The notes under the pieces were generated by a model. It was not told the DNA's origin. It worked only from the letters and a program-made list of their open reading frames with translations, and did no database searches. The position numbers and the translations under genes are program-made. Below, in pieces: positions 9,151 through 18,039 of a DNA stretch of 64,000 nucleotides; the stretch's first letter is position 1; every line of letters begins with the position of its first letter. The stretch covers positions 138,501 to 202,500 of the forward strand of contig NZ_AP021846.1 in NCBI RefSeq assembly GCF_009176705.1. Reading direction: 5' to 3'. Source of the stretch: Pseudoalteromonas sp. A25 (GTDB lineage: Bacteria; Pseudomonadota; Gammaproteobacteria; Enterobacterales; Alteromonadaceae).

Positions 9151-10299
9151 TTAAAACTGTGTTGCGTACTCTTCAGCTTGACGCCAAACACGCAGCGTAT
9201 TGCCACTTAGAATTTTTTTGATTTGACCCTCGCTATAGCCTCTGTCCAATAGCCCTTGAACAAGGTTTGGATAGCTTGAAACATCTTTAAGGCCCACAGG
9301 TAGAGAGTCACCAACACCATCATAATCTGAGCCTATACCAACATGGTCGATACCAATGAGTTTCACCACATGGTCGATATGATCAAGTACCTGCTCTAAT
9401 GTAGCGTAAGGGAAAGGGTTCTCTTTTATATATTTTTCTCTTTGATCAGCTTTATTGCGTTGGTCGTACCAATTGCGTGCACTCGATGTGACAAAGCTTG
9501 AACCAAAGTTAATTTGAATGACACCGCCATTTTTTTTCAGCGCTTTAAGCATGTCGTCATCCATATTTCGTTCAAAGCCAGGTGTATATTTACGCAAAGA
9601 AGAGTGTGAGGCGATAACTGGTACTTTTGACAGCTCCATTACTTGATAAAAAGCCGCATCTGAGATGTGTGAAACATCGATTAACATGCCTATTTTGTTC
9701 ATCTCAACAACAAGCTCTTTGCCAAATGGACTGAGCCCTTTCCATTTTCGGCGTATATCATACGACGAGTCAGAGATGTGGTTACTTTGCGAATGAGCAA
9801 GAGTAATGTAGCGTACACCTCGGTCAAAGAAGTGTTTTAGATTTTTTAACTCTCCTTCTATAGGAGAGCCATTTTCCATGCCCATCGCAATCGAAATTTT
9901 GCCTTGTTTAAAATGGGTGTAGATATCTTTGCTTGATGTAGCGATAGCAAATTTATCAGGTGCTCTGAATGCTAAAGCTTCCATGCCGTCAATGAGCTGG
10001 TTTGCTAGTTGATAGCTTTTACCTTTGCCTTCAAACTCAAGGTTCGCAGGGATATAGATAGACATAAAAGGCGCGTTTAAGCCACCTTTGACGGCGCGTG
10101 GGTAGTCAAAGTCTCCGCCTTCTGTGGCTTTGCTAACGTCATCCCATTTATCTTTTATGCGATAGGGTACGTCGATATGAGTATCGATCAGAATGCTTTT
10201 TTGAGCGATGCGCTGAGCGCGCTCAGACGCTTGATAATCTTGTGCTTGTGCTGATAACGCCGACAAAGCAAGGGCGCAAAGAGTAAAACGTAATGTCAT
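9151..10299 (-). CDS. Membrane dipeptidase family (M19) protein
   Basis: A 382-residue zinc dipeptidase of family M19 (renal dipeptidase-like), which cleaves dipeptides, often with D- or dehydro-residues. The zinc ligands are all visible: H41 and D43 (THID), E142 (MEN), H211 (DVSH) and H232 (ASHS). An N-terminal signal peptide ends near SAQAQ, so the enzyme should be exported to the periplasm. The C-terminal GIDHVGIGSDYDGVGD is typical. The gene stands alone. Confidence 0.93.
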   Translation of the reverse strand: MTLRFTLCALALSALSAQAQDYQASERAQRIAQKSILIDTHIDVPYRIKDKWDDVSKATEGGDFDYPRAVKGGLNAPFMSIYIPANLEFEGKGKSYQLANQLIDGMEALAFRAPDKFAIATSSKDIYTHFKQGKISIAMGMENGSPIEGELKNLKHFFDRGVRYITLAHSQSNHISDSSYDIRRKWKGLSPFGKELVVEMNKIGMLIDVSHISDAAFYQVMELSKVPVIASHSSLRKYTPGFERNMDDDMLKALKKNGGVIQINFGSSFVTSSARNWYDQRNKADQREKYIKENPFPYATLEQVLDHIDHVVKLIGIDHVGIGSDYDGVGDSLPVGLKDVSSYPNLVQGLLDRGYSEGQIKKILSGNTLRVWRQAEEYATQF

Positions 10300-10375
10300 T
10301 AGCCTGCCTTTGGTAATTATAGGTATATCCAGACTATAACTGAAAAGTGCGGCAGGCTAAATGGTCTGCGACCAG

Positions 10376-10624
10376 TTACTCGTATTGAGCATACTCTTCA
10401 CTTTGCATTGCTTGAAACTGCGCTTTTGAAACAATGTTAACTGATTCATGCAGCTGCGAAAAAACAATGATGGCTTCGCCGGTTTTTAATTGTGACTTTA
10501 CGTGCTCTACTTTGGCGTCTGTTGAAAACTCTTGATCTCCATAATCTGTGCCTTCACGAAGGACATAGTGCTCAATTAGGTTATTTAGAGTGTCTTTATC
10601 TATTTGCTGATAGGGAATAATCAT
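10376..10624 (-). CDS. yheU: YheU family protein
   Basis: An 82-residue protein of the YheU/UPF0270 family: it begins MIIPYQQI, has the conserved [18 protein letters not shown] element near residue 12 and a beta-rich C-terminus. The function is unknown. Its ATG overlaps the stop of yheT (ATGA at 10621-10624), the same gene pair as in E. coli, so both are translated from one message. Confidence 0.9.
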   Translation of the reverse strand: MIIPYQQIDKDTLNNLIEHYVLREGTDYGDQEFSTDAKVEHVKSQLKTGEAIIVFSQLHESVNIVSKAQFQAMQSEEYAQYE

Positions 10625-11601
10625 TTTAACTTCCTTTGGTCCAGTTCGTTAAAATAGTTCGGTACCACTTTTTCTAACCAAAACTGGGGTTTGAATGGGT
10701 TTGCGCCACTAATAAAACCCACATGCCCACCTGTTTCTGATACGGCGAGCGTGACTTGCGCACTTACTTGCTCAGCTTTGGGCACCGCTTGCGATGACAG
10801 CATGGGGTCGTCTTTTGCGTGGATCAACAAAGTTGGGGTGGTAATGTCTTTTAAGTAATTTTGCGCACTGGCTTTGGCGTAGTAATCCTCAGCATCATCA
10901 AACCCATGCAGCGGTGCGGTGATCAAATTATCAAATTGCCACAAGTCATCAATGGCGCGAAGCTTTTGTTCATCAACGGGTAACACATCGGTAATGGTAT
11001 CTAGTTTTCGGCTAAATGAGCGTTTCATTCGATCCAGCAAATACTTTTGGTAGAGTCCAAAGCAACTTTTTCTTATTACTTGGCACGATGATGACAAATG
11101 ATGAGGAGCTGAGATCACTGCAGCACCTTGTAAGCCGCTTAACGCCTGCTGTTCACCCAAGTATTTGGCCAGCACATTGCCGCCAAGAGAAAACCCCACA
11201 GCATAAAGCGGGCGGTCAACAAAGCGCTGTTTTAAAGTCTTGATTAGAAAACCAAGATCTGATGTTTCGCCGCTGTGATAAGCACGCGGTAAGCGGTTTG
11301 CATGTCGAGAGCAGTTCCGAAAATGCATCAATACGGCATCAAACCCTTTGTGAGTGAGCGCTTTGAGCATACCCTTGGCATAAAAGCTGTTAATGTTTCC
11401 TTCAAGGCCGTGTAACACAATAGCAAGTGGTGCATTAGGGCGTTTTTCATGTGCCCATGCTAATTCTAAAAAATCGCCGTCTGGCGTAGTTAGCTCTTCA
11501 AATTTAACAGGCACCTTTTGCAGTGGTCGAAAAAAGCGCGGCAAAATTGTTTGAGCATGTCGATTGCGCATCCACCATGCGCTGTTAAATGAATAGTCCA
11601 T
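10621..11601 (-). CDS. yheT: Alpha/beta hydrolase YheT
   Basis: An alpha/beta hydrolase of the YheT/EMB8 family, 326 residues from the ATG at 11601. The nucleophile elbow GFSLGGN, the early HGLEGN oxyanion segment, HAKDDP (acid) and ETGGHVGF (catalytic His) are all present. A longer frame from GTG 11676 exists, but that codon sits inside a terminator hairpin (11670-11704), so I reject it; the ATG itself has only a weak ribosome site. The substrate is unknown. It overlaps yheU by four bases. Confidence 0.9.
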   Translation of the reverse strand: MDYSFNSAWWMRNRHAQTILPRFFRPLQKVPVKFEELTTPDGDFLELAWAHEKRPNAPLAIVLHGLEGNINSFYAKGMLKALTHKGFDAVLMHFRNCSRHANRLPRAYHSGETSDLGFLIKTLKQRFVDRPLYAVGFSLGGNVLAKYLGEQQALSGLQGAAVISAPHHLSSSCQVIRKSCFGLYQKYLLDRMKRSFSRKLDTITDVLPVDEQKLRAIDDLWQFDNLITAPLHGFDDAEDYYAKASAQNYLKDITTPTLLIHAKDDPMLSSQAVPKAEQVSAQVTLAVSETGGHVGFISGANPFKPQFWLEKVVPNYFNELDQRKLK

Positions 11602-11669
11602 AAAGCGTCTTACAATCCAAGGTGGCAGCAGTGTAGCAAAGATAGTTAAGTCTGTTGAGCGTAAAATAA

Positions 11670-11704
11670 AAAGCACCCGACTAACTAGGTTAGTAAGGTG
11701 CTTT
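11670..11704 (-). terminator. Rho-independent terminator of the DUF3149 gene
   Basis: On the minus strand an 8-bp stem AAAGCACC/GGTGCTTT encloses a second 6-bp stem (ACTAAC/GTTAGT at 11680-11694) and runs straight into TTTATTTTA. It ends transcription coming from the DUF3149 gene just before yheT. Confidence 0.8.
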
Positions 11705-11813
11705 GTGCGTCGTGCTTAATTCTTGTAATTCTGGGGGGAACCAGTAGTGGGGTTTTTATACCCTCAATGCTGATTTAGTGTATGACCACTGAGCTCAACA
11801 TACGCTTAAATAA

Positions 11814-11954
11814 TTAATTTGGTACTTCAGCTTCTTGTACTTTTTTAATGAAGTAGTAAACGTAGAAGATACATAAACCAATCACCACACCTAGGATCCC
11901 AAAAGAGAGAAACAACACTGGGTCACTGAAAAAGTCTCTAAAGAATACGTTCAT
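11814..11954 (-). CDS. Small membrane protein, DUF3149 family
   Basis: A 46-residue protein. It begins MNVFFRDFFSDPVLFLSFG and has one membrane helix at about residues 13-36, followed by a basic KK and a short polar tail (VQEAEVPN). The FxDPV start and single helix match the DUF3149 family of small inner-membrane proteins in gammaproteobacteria; the function is unknown. The start is certain: AGGAGG lies 8 bases upstream of the ATG at 11954. A strong terminator follows at 11670-11704. The gene stands on its own between yheT and the TIGR02444 gene. Confidence 0.88.
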   Translation of the reverse strand: MNVFFRDFFSDPVLFLSFGILGVVIGLCIFYVYYFIKKVQEAEVPN

Positions 11955-12073
11955 GGCTGATGCCTCCTAACTTGTCGATGAGGTAATCTTAGTTGAGGCG
12001 AGGAGTGGGAGATATGATCTCGATCAAGTTTCAAACTGGGTAGCAACGAGTGATACAGAGAATTTGATCTCGA

Positions 12074-12538
12074 TCATGATTTAGCGGTTGTGAAGCTCAT
12101 TTTTAACTGCTGGAGTTGGCTTTCATTAAGATACAGTGCCAGGTTATTGCTTGGATTCTTTAAGGTTGTGGCCCCTTGATTAAGGGCTCGGATCAACTCC
12201 GATTGCTGCAACTTCTCCAGTTGTAGCTCACTCTGTAATAGTTGCTGGCGGATCTCGCTATACTCTGAGTGCGTAATGAACTGCGCTTTGAGCGAGCGTC
12301 TGATCTTGCGATGGGGTGCAAGCAGGTGTGCATCTAAGCTTTGGCACAAAGCGTCAAGATGCACGAATGTAGTATGGCTAAGCTGTAAATTGAGCGTGTC
12401 TAAATAATACAACAGCAAACACAAGTTGATATTTTTATGCTGCTCATTTTGTAGGGTCAGCAAGGTGTGTTGCACACTGCCTTGCTGATACACTGCACAT
12501 GAAAACTGCCAAAAAGCCTGCTCATCTAAGGTACTCAT
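12074..12538 (-). CDS. TIGR02444 family protein
   Basis: A 154-residue, mostly helical cytoplasmic protein. The FWQFSCAVYQQGSVQHTLLTLQ start and the NLCLLLYYL helix match the TIGR02444/DUF2390 family, whose function is unknown. Its ATG overlaps the 3' end of the yheS-type ABC gene (12535-12538, ATGA), so the two are coupled, a common arrangement in gammaproteobacteria. Confidence 0.85.
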   Translation of the reverse strand: MSTLDEQAFWQFSCAVYQQGSVQHTLLTLQNEQHKNINLCLLLYYLDTLNLQLSHTTFVHLDALCQSLDAHLLAPHRKIRRSLKAQFITHSEYSEIRQQLLQSELQLEKLQQSELIRALNQGATTLKNPSNNLALYLNESQLQQLKMSFTTAKS

Positions 12539-14454
12539 GCGTCGATGCTTTGTTCAAACTCGGCTTGCTTTTCTTCAAGCTCTTCTAGGGCAAATAATAG
12601 CGACTCTTCTACTTCATTTAGTAGTGGCGTTACTTTGGCTTGCTCAGCGAGTAACTCAGTCAGTTTGGTCTTGTTTTCTTCCTGATAAATATCGTTGTCA
12701 GCAAGTTGTTGTTCGATTTTAGCAAGTTGCTCTGAATATTTATCGAGTGATTTCTCAAGCTTCTCTATGTTTTTCTTCAGTGGTTGTACGGATTTTCTAA
12801 ACTCCGCTTCGAGGCGTTTTTGCTCTTTTCGATTAACGCTGGAATGCGCTTTATGCTGATCTTGTGGCTTCTTACTCGCTTCTTTATTAGCGTTGAGTAG
12901 CCATTGATAGTAGGCATCTAAATCGTAGCCAAACTGTGTGACTTCACCATTGTCGACTAAATAATATTCATCCGCGGTATTTTTCAGCATATGACGGTCG
13001 TGCGATACGGTTACCATCGCCCCCTCAAAGCCTTGCAATGCCATCACCAATGCGTGACGCATCTCCAAATCTAAGTGGTTGGTTGGCTCATCCAGTAACA
13101 GTAAGTTAGGTTTTTGGTAAACCAGCATTGCCAATACTAGCCTTGCTTTTTCGCCACCAGAGAACGGTGCAACAGGCTCAAGTGCCTTATCACCGTGAAA
13201 TGCAAAACCCCCTAAAAAGTCTCGCAAGGACTGCTCGCTGGCTTTTGGGTCTAGGCGTTGAATATGGGTCACTGCACTGGCACTTAAATCTAGAGATTCC
13301 AGTTGATGCTGAGCAAAGTAACCTACCTTTAGCCCTTGATGCATAAATACTTCACCAGATTGTGGCTTAAGTTCGCCTGCGAGTAGTTTAATTAGTGTTG
13401 ACTTACCTGCGCCATTTCGACCCAGGAGCGCGATACGGCTACCGGGTACCAAGTTAAGCTTAATTTTATGTAGTATCGTTACATCACCGTAGCCTGCTTG
13501 TGCACCATCTAGTGTCATAAGCGGATTTGGTAGCGTTGTCGGCTCTGCAAATTCAAAATCGAAGGGGGAGTCGGCATGTGCTGGGGCTAATTTTTCCATG
13601 CGTTCCAGTGCTTTTACACGGCTCTGTGCTTGCTTAGCTTTACTGGCTTTTGCTTTAAAGCGGGTAATAAACTTTTCCAAGTGCGCTATTTGCTCTTGCT
13701 GCTTGGCAAACAGCGCTTGGTGTTGTGCCATACGTTCAGCTTTTTGGCGCTCAAATTGCGAGTAGTGACCTTTATAAACATTAATTTTTTGTTGGTCTAT
13801 GTGCCAAATTTGATCTACCACCGCATCTAAAAATTCTCTATCGTGAGAGATCAGCACCAGTGTTCCTGTGTAGGCGCGCAAGAATCGTTCCAACCAGTAA
13901 ACGGCATCTAAATCTAAGTGGTTAGTTGGTTCATCCAGTAATAATAAGTCGGCGTCACGAATAAGTGCCTGCGCTAAGTTTAAACGCATACGCCAGCCAC
14001 CTGAAAATGCGCTGACAGAGTGAGTAATTTGTTCATTACTAAAGCCTAAGCCATGCAGTAATTCACCGGCTTTTGCTTCAATGCTATACCCTTTCATCAG
14101 TTCTAGCTGTTGATGAACTTTGGCTTGTTTTGCGCCATCTTGAGCTTGCTCTGCTTCTTGTAATGCAACACGACATTGGTAATATTCAGGATGCCCTTGC
14201 AGCACATAATCTAGTGCACTTATCTCTAGTGCAGGGGTTTCTTGTTTTACTGAGGCAATAGACCAGTCTTTGGGAATTTGTAACTCACCGGCATCGAGGG
14301 TTAGCTCTCCTTTAAGTAGCGCAAAAAGCGAAGATTTTCCGCTACCATTTGCGCCAACAAGGCCGACTTTATGTTCAGGGAACAAAGTTGCACTGGCATT
14401 TTTTAGTAGGCTTTTAGTACCGCGCAGTAATTCAATATCAGACAGCTGGATCAT
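12535..14454 (-). CDS. yheS: ABC-F family ATPase YheS
   Basis: A 639-residue ABC-F protein with two ATPase domains and no membrane part. Walker A motifs are GANGSGKSS (near residue 34) and GRNGAGKST (near 345). Signature motifs are SGGWRMRLNLAQAL and SGGEKARLVLAML, each followed by LLLDEPTNHLDL. The linker between the domains is lysine-rich and coiled. The C-terminal 100 residues form a charged coiled coil. ABC-F proteins bind the ribosome E site and relieve stalls; YheS is the E. coli relative. It is the first gene of a two-gene unit with the TIGR02444 gene. Confidence 0.93.
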   Translation of the reverse strand: MIQLSDIELLRGTKSLLKNASATLFPEHKVGLVGANGSGKSSLFALLKGELTLDAGELQIPKDWSIASVKQETPALEISALDYVLQGHPEYYQCRVALQEAEQAQDGAKQAKVHQQLELMKGYSIEAKAGELLHGLGFSNEQITHSVSAFSGGWRMRLNLAQALIRDADLLLLDEPTNHLDLDAVYWLERFLRAYTGTLVLISHDREFLDAVVDQIWHIDQQKINVYKGHYSQFERQKAERMAQHQALFAKQQEQIAHLEKFITRFKAKASKAKQAQSRVKALERMEKLAPAHADSPFDFEFAEPTTLPNPLMTLDGAQAGYGDVTILHKIKLNLVPGSRIALLGRNGAGKSTLIKLLAGELKPQSGEVFMHQGLKVGYFAQHQLESLDLSASAVTHIQRLDPKASEQSLRDFLGGFAFHGDKALEPVAPFSGGEKARLVLAMLVYQKPNLLLLDEPTNHLDLEMRHALVMALQGFEGAMVTVSHDRHMLKNTADEYYLVDNGEVTQFGYDLDAYYQWLLNANKEASKKPQDQHKAHSSVNRKEQKRLEAEFRKSVQPLKKNIEKLEKSLDKYSEQLAKIEQQLADNDIYQEENKTKLTELLAEQAKVTPLLNEVEESLLFALEELEEKQAEFEQSIDA

Positions 14455-14625
14455 AGTGTTTTATTGTTAAACCCGAATAATCGACATCATATCATGAACG
14501 ATTGTGTTTAAGTCAGCACAGAAACATCGATAATTGATGAATACAATTAACAAGCATATCCTCGCTCATTGGTTTAGGTTAAAATAGCGACTATTGAAGT
14601 TTGGCGAATAGTTGTAGGGGCGGCC

Positions 14626-14826
14626 ATGAGACAAAAAAAGCGTTTTATTGCGGGGGCTTCTTGTCCAGAGTGTAAAGAGCTCGATGTGATGATGTTGTTT
14701 AAAGAACATGATGTAGAAAAAGTGGAATGTGTAAAATGTGGTCATGTGATGACGCAGCCAAAAGAAGCTGTACAGGCGTCGACTCGTCAGTTTGAGCAGG
14801 TCATTGGAGTGTTTAAGCCAGAGTGA
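14626..14826 (+). CDS. yheV: YheV family zinc-ribbon protein
   Basis: A 66-residue protein with two CxxC pairs (CPEC at 18-21 and CVKC at 55-58 region), so a zinc ribbon is likely. RFIAGASCPEC and the C-terminal QVIGVFKPE match YheV. The function is unknown. It is convergent to slyX, and the stop codon lies in a hairpin shared by both genes. Confidence 0.88.
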   Translation: MRQKKRFIAGASCPECKELDVMMLFKEHDVEKVECVKCGHVMTQPKEAVQASTRQFEQVIGVFKPE

Positions 14827-14837
14827 ACCTCTGGCTT
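14815..14837. terminator. Bidirectional hairpin between yheV and slyX
   Basis: A perfect 9-bp stem AAGCCAGAG/CTCTGGCTT with a 5-base loop overlaps the yheV stop codon and lies seven bases from the slyX stop. The T-runs are short on both sides, so termination efficiency is unclear. Confidence 0.6.
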
Positions 14838-14843
14838 AGTGGT

Positions 14844-15056
14844 TTAGTAATGTGGCGGCGGTGGCTCTTGGTTTTGTGGCATTAAGCCCTCTTCGCGGCC
14901 TTCCTTTATTTTTTCACCCAACAACTCAATCTGACGCTGCATTTTGGCTAACCTTTGTTGATGCATTTTGAGTTCATCATTGAGTGTTTCAATGGTATCG
15001 TCTTGAAAAGCAATTTTTGCTTCTAGCTCCATAACGCGGTTTTCTAATTCTGTCAT
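14844..15056 (-). CDS. slyX: SlyX family protein
   Basis: A 70-residue coiled-coil protein: heptads run from residue 3 to about 52, and the tail ends in PPPPHY, as in SlyX. The function is unknown. It overlaps the WD40 gene by four bases (ATGA at 15053-15056). In E. coli slyX lies near fkpA, as here. Confidence 0.9.
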   Translation of the reverse strand: MTELENRVMELEAKIAFQDDTIETLNDELKMHQQRLAKMQRQIELLGEKIKEGREEGLMPQNQEPPPPHY

Positions 15057-16042
15057 TGGGACTCCAATTGATTAAAACGCTCTAATAAACCGCTGGAACT
15101 TTCGGTCATTAAAGCATTATCTTGTTCGATAAATGTAACATCGAATACCACTGCTGATTTAGGCCGGCTGCCTTCTCGTGGCTGAACTTTCCAAAGGCCG
15201 AGTTTTTCTCCATCCTTTACCCGCCATAATGTCAGCTCTCTATTGGGGGAGCCTGTGGCAAGTAAAGTGCCTGATTGATTAAAGCGCACCGCACTAAATA
15301 TTTTCTGGCGCGCAATATACTGCAATTGCGACACGAGATCACCTGAAGTTAATTGCCAGATACTGGCTTTTTTTAAACTGTCGGCTGTGAATGCGTATTG
15401 GCCTGACGCATCCAATGCTACTTTTGTCACTCTACTTGGGTGATTGAAACGGTGAATGACTTGACCTGTGCGGGTGTCCCAGAAGTAGGCGCTGTAGTCG
15501 TTAGCTCCGGTGAGCGCAAAGGCACCATTAGGGGATAAAGCGATAGAATTAATTTTTTCTTGGTGACCAAGGAACTCTATGCGTCTTCCACTTTCTAAGT
15601 CCAGATGTACAGCCACGTTGTCACTGCGGCCATACAATACAAAGCGGCCTTGATTGCTAACAGCAATGTCTCTGATAGTACCTGTTTGGATACGATAATA
15701 ACCAAGGTTTTTACCTGTGGTAATATCCCAAATGGCAAAGGTCTCATTTTCTGCGGTGACTGCAACACTGTTGTCGTAGGCAATGGCCAATGAATGGACT
15801 AGGTTGCCATCAGGCTTGGATTGTTGCCATTGATATTTTAGTCCATGGACTTGATTGTCCCAGAGACTGACACCATGTTCTACAGATGACACTAAACTGT
15901 AACGGCCATCGTGTGAAATAGCGGCAGCAAAAGCGCCTCGGGCGGCATGCTCAACGGTTAAATCGGCTTTTTTGTCAGCTGGTGTGCAGCTACTTAATAA
16001 AAATAGCGCGATGAGCAGTAATAAGCGATCAAGTTTGGGCAT
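15053..16042 (-). CDS. WD40 repeat lipoprotein
   Basis: A 329-residue protein with a lipoprotein signal (LLSSC, Cys about residue 19) and at least five WD40-like blades. Typical GH...W-[DQ] cycles are seen, such as LSPNGAFALTGANDYSAYFW and AVRFNQSGTLLATGSPNRE. A beta-propeller held in the outer membrane or periplasm is likely, perhaps a scaffold. The partner is unknown. It is the first gene of a unit with slyX, and stands divergent to fkpA. Confidence 0.85.
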   Translation of the reverse strand: MPKLDRLLLLIALFLLSSCTPADKKADLTVEHAARGAFAAAISHDGRYSLVSSVEHGVSLWDNQVHGLKYQWQQSKPDGNLVHSLAIAYDNSVAVTAENETFAIWDITTGKNLGYYRIQTGTIRDIAVSNQGRFVLYGRSDNVAVHLDLESGRRIEFLGHQEKINSIALSPNGAFALTGANDYSAYFWDTRTGQVIHRFNHPSRVTKVALDASGQYAFTADSLKKASIWQLTSGDLVSQLQYIARQKIFSAVRFNQSGTLLATGSPNRELTLWRVKDGEKLGLWKVQPREGSRPKSAVVFDVTFIEQDNALMTESSSGLLERFNQLESQ

Positions 16043-16295
16043 AATATGGGTATTTCCCCTTAACGCTGTGAGTTACACAAGGTAGACTATTAGTATTTAG
16101 ATACTTTGCGTGCATTGGTACTTTGATAGTAGCGTATCGTTATCACAAAGTCGCTACAAGTCACAGAAAACGTTATATATATGCAGAAGTGCTTTACGAT
16201 TTGGCATCTATTGCGATGAATGGTAATGTGGCTAAACAGATTTAACCATTAATATAATATTAACAGACAGCCGCAAGGCTTGTCGGAGAGAGAGA

Positions 16296-17048
16296 ATGAA
16301 ACAGACGATTAAATTGTCTTTGGTCGCAGCGTCGGTACTTGCACTGACTGCATGCAACCAAAAAGCAGAAGAAAAACCAGCTGAACTAAAACTAGAAACA
16401 GAAGCTCAGCAGCAAGCCTATGGCATTGGTGCATCGGTTGGTAACTTTTTACAAAAAGATTTAGAAGATAAGAAGAGCTTTGGCATTGAACTTGACCAAG
16501 CGTTATTAATGCGTGGTTTTGAAGATGCACTTGCAGGCAATGCACAGCTTGATGAAGCTAAAATCCGTGAAGTACTCACGTCACTTGATACATCAGTACG
16601 TGAAAAGCAAGCAGAAAAAGTGAAGCTTGAAGCTGAACAAAATAAGGCTGATGGTGAAAAGTACCTAGCTGAAAATGCTCAAAAAGAAGGTGTCGTAGTT
16701 ACTGATTCAGGTCTTCAATATGAAGTTATCTCAGAAGGTGAAGGTAAAAAGCCACTTGATACTGATGTAGTTAAAGTACATTACAAAGGCACGCTACTTG
16801 ACGGTACTGAATTTGATAGCTCTTATGCGCGCAACCAGCCAGCGACTTTTGGTCTTCGTCAGGTGATCAAAGGCTGGACTGAAGGTTTACAATTAATGCC
16901 TGTTGGCTCTAAATATAAGTTCACTATCCCTGCAGATTTAGGTTACGGTGAGCGTAACTTAGGTAAAATTCCTGCAAACTCTACTTTGATCTTTGAAGTT
17001 GAACTACTTGAGATCCAAGAAGAAGAGAAGAAAGCAGAAGCTGAATAA
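16296..17048 (+). CDS. fkpA: FKBP-type peptidyl-prolyl isomerase FkpA
   Basis: A 250-residue periplasmic prolyl isomerase and chaperone. A lipobox-like LALTAC is at residues 15-20. A helical dimerisation domain (about 30-130, charged) precedes the FKBP domain with VKVHYKGTLLDGTEFDSS, IKGWTEGLQLMPVGSKY and a final FEVELLEI. The ribosome site GGAGAGAGAGA lies before the ATG. A strong intrinsic terminator follows at 17061-17096. Confidence 0.94.
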   Translation: MKQTIKLSLVAASVLALTACNQKAEEKPAELKLETEAQQQAYGIGASVGNFLQKDLEDKKSFGIELDQALLMRGFEDALAGNAQLDEAKIREVLTSLDTSVREKQAEKVKLEAEQNKADGEKYLAENAQKEGVVVTDSGLQYEVISEGEGKKPLDTDVVKVHYKGTLLDGTEFDSSYARNQPATFGLRQVIKGWTEGLQLMPVGSKYKFTIPADLGYGERNLGKIPANSTLIFEVELLEIQEEEKKAEAE

Positions 17049-17060
17049 GCCAATGCGATG

Positions 17061-17096
17061 ATATTAAAAAAGGGCCTTTTGGCCCTTTTTTAATAT
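17061..17096. terminator. Terminator between fkpA and rsd
   Basis: A perfect 16-bp stem with a TTTT loop: the core is AAAAAGGGCC/GGCCCTTTTT, with AT pairs below it. It works in both directions and separates the convergent fkpA and rsd genes. Confidence 0.92.
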
Positions 17097-17123
17097 TTGG
17101 TACGTTCCGCTTCGTACAAAATA

Positions 17124-17594
17124 TCAGTCGCTGTGATTAGCGTATAAATTATCGATTAACTCGTCTTCTAATTCAAAACGAGACTCTAACACTTCGCCTA
17201 AACGAGATAAGTCTTTGTCAAAGTCTTCCAATACCTGCTCTTGAGCGTTTTCTGCGTACTTGTCGTTAAAGTCTAATGCGACGTCAGTTGTATCTGCAAT
17301 ACGCGGATATAATGCTTTTGCTAGCTTCGCACTATCTGGGCCCTTTTCTTCGCATGCTTCAACGAGATTGTCATAGATCTCAAAGTGCCCTGCTGAAAGG
17401 TAATCCATGAGAATTTGGCAAAAAGACTGTATTTGCATTTGATCAGGCAATGCATGATCTTTTTTGTCATAAGGAGAGAATCCTGCAATTTTGTAGTACT
17501 GCAGCAATAACTCTTGTCGCTCTGCTAACCATGCATCAATAACACTATGGCTGCCTCCCCATTTTTCTTGGGCTTGTTCTAACCTCGAAAGCAT
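17124..17594 (-). CDS. rsd: Anti-sigma70 factor Rsd
   Basis: A 156-residue protein of the Rsd/AlgQ family, which binds the housekeeping sigma factor and favours alternative sigma use in stationary phase. The start MLSRLEQAQEKWGGSHSVIDAWLAERQELL-type region is characteristic, with an RQELLLQYY helix. AGGAGATC precedes the ATG. hemE lies upstream on the opposite strand, as in related genomes. Confidence 0.9.
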   Translation of the reverse strand: MLSRLEQAQEKWGGSHSVIDAWLAERQELLLQYYKIAGFSPYDKKDHALPDQMQIQSFCQILMDYLSAGHFEIYDNLVEACEEKGPDSAKLAKALYPRIADTTDVALDFNDKYAENAQEQVLEDFDKDLSRLGEVLESRFELEDELIDNLYANHSD

Positions 17595-17725
17595 AGTGAT
17601 CTCCTGTTGCGGATTGTTTTATTCTATAAAAAGGAAATCTGTGGCAAAGGTCAACCTATTTTTATTTTTATTGTTTAAAAACATTGCAAGGTATTGATTG
17701 GTAAGAAGTTCCTTTTTTGGGGTTT

Positions 17726-17826
17726 TAGAAAAAGAAAAACCACCTTAGCGGTGGTTTTAATGCAGTTTAGCTATTTGATAATTGTTTTTATTATTATAAA
17801 GGTGTTTTGTTGTTATTTTTGTAACG
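17726..17826 (-). ncRNA. Possible small RNA between hemE and rsd
   Basis: On the minus strand TTTACA and TATAAA (17834-17839) form a sigma70-like promoter with an 18-base spacer. About 70-100 bases further a 9-bp hairpin AAAACCACC/GGTGGTTTT (17736-17758) ends in TTTCTTTTTCTA, a good terminator. No reading frame lies between them. The predicted transcript is about 95 bases and AT-rich. The hairpin could instead simply be a spare terminator ahead of rsd. Confidence 0.35.
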
Positions 17827-18039
17827 CGGCATTTTTATAACAAGTTTTTACCTATGTTGTAAATAGTTATATAACATGTTTTTTGCTTGTTTTTGATGGT
17901 GACCATATAACGCTATGAGTTAATTGCACTTTAATCTAGATCATAAGGTAGCGAATTAGCGCTTGGGTTTAGATAGAGTGCATGGGAAGATAGTGATACA
18001 ATCTGCACAATTTTTGAAGCTTTGGAATCGAGATACGCT

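Noticed and set aside
13128..13346. Plus-strand frames inside the yheS gene
   Set aside because: They lie antisense to a conserved ABC-F ATPase and have no ribosome sites.
18022..18039. TTG start for hemE
   Set aside because: The ATG at 18040 gives exactly the family length of 354 residues.
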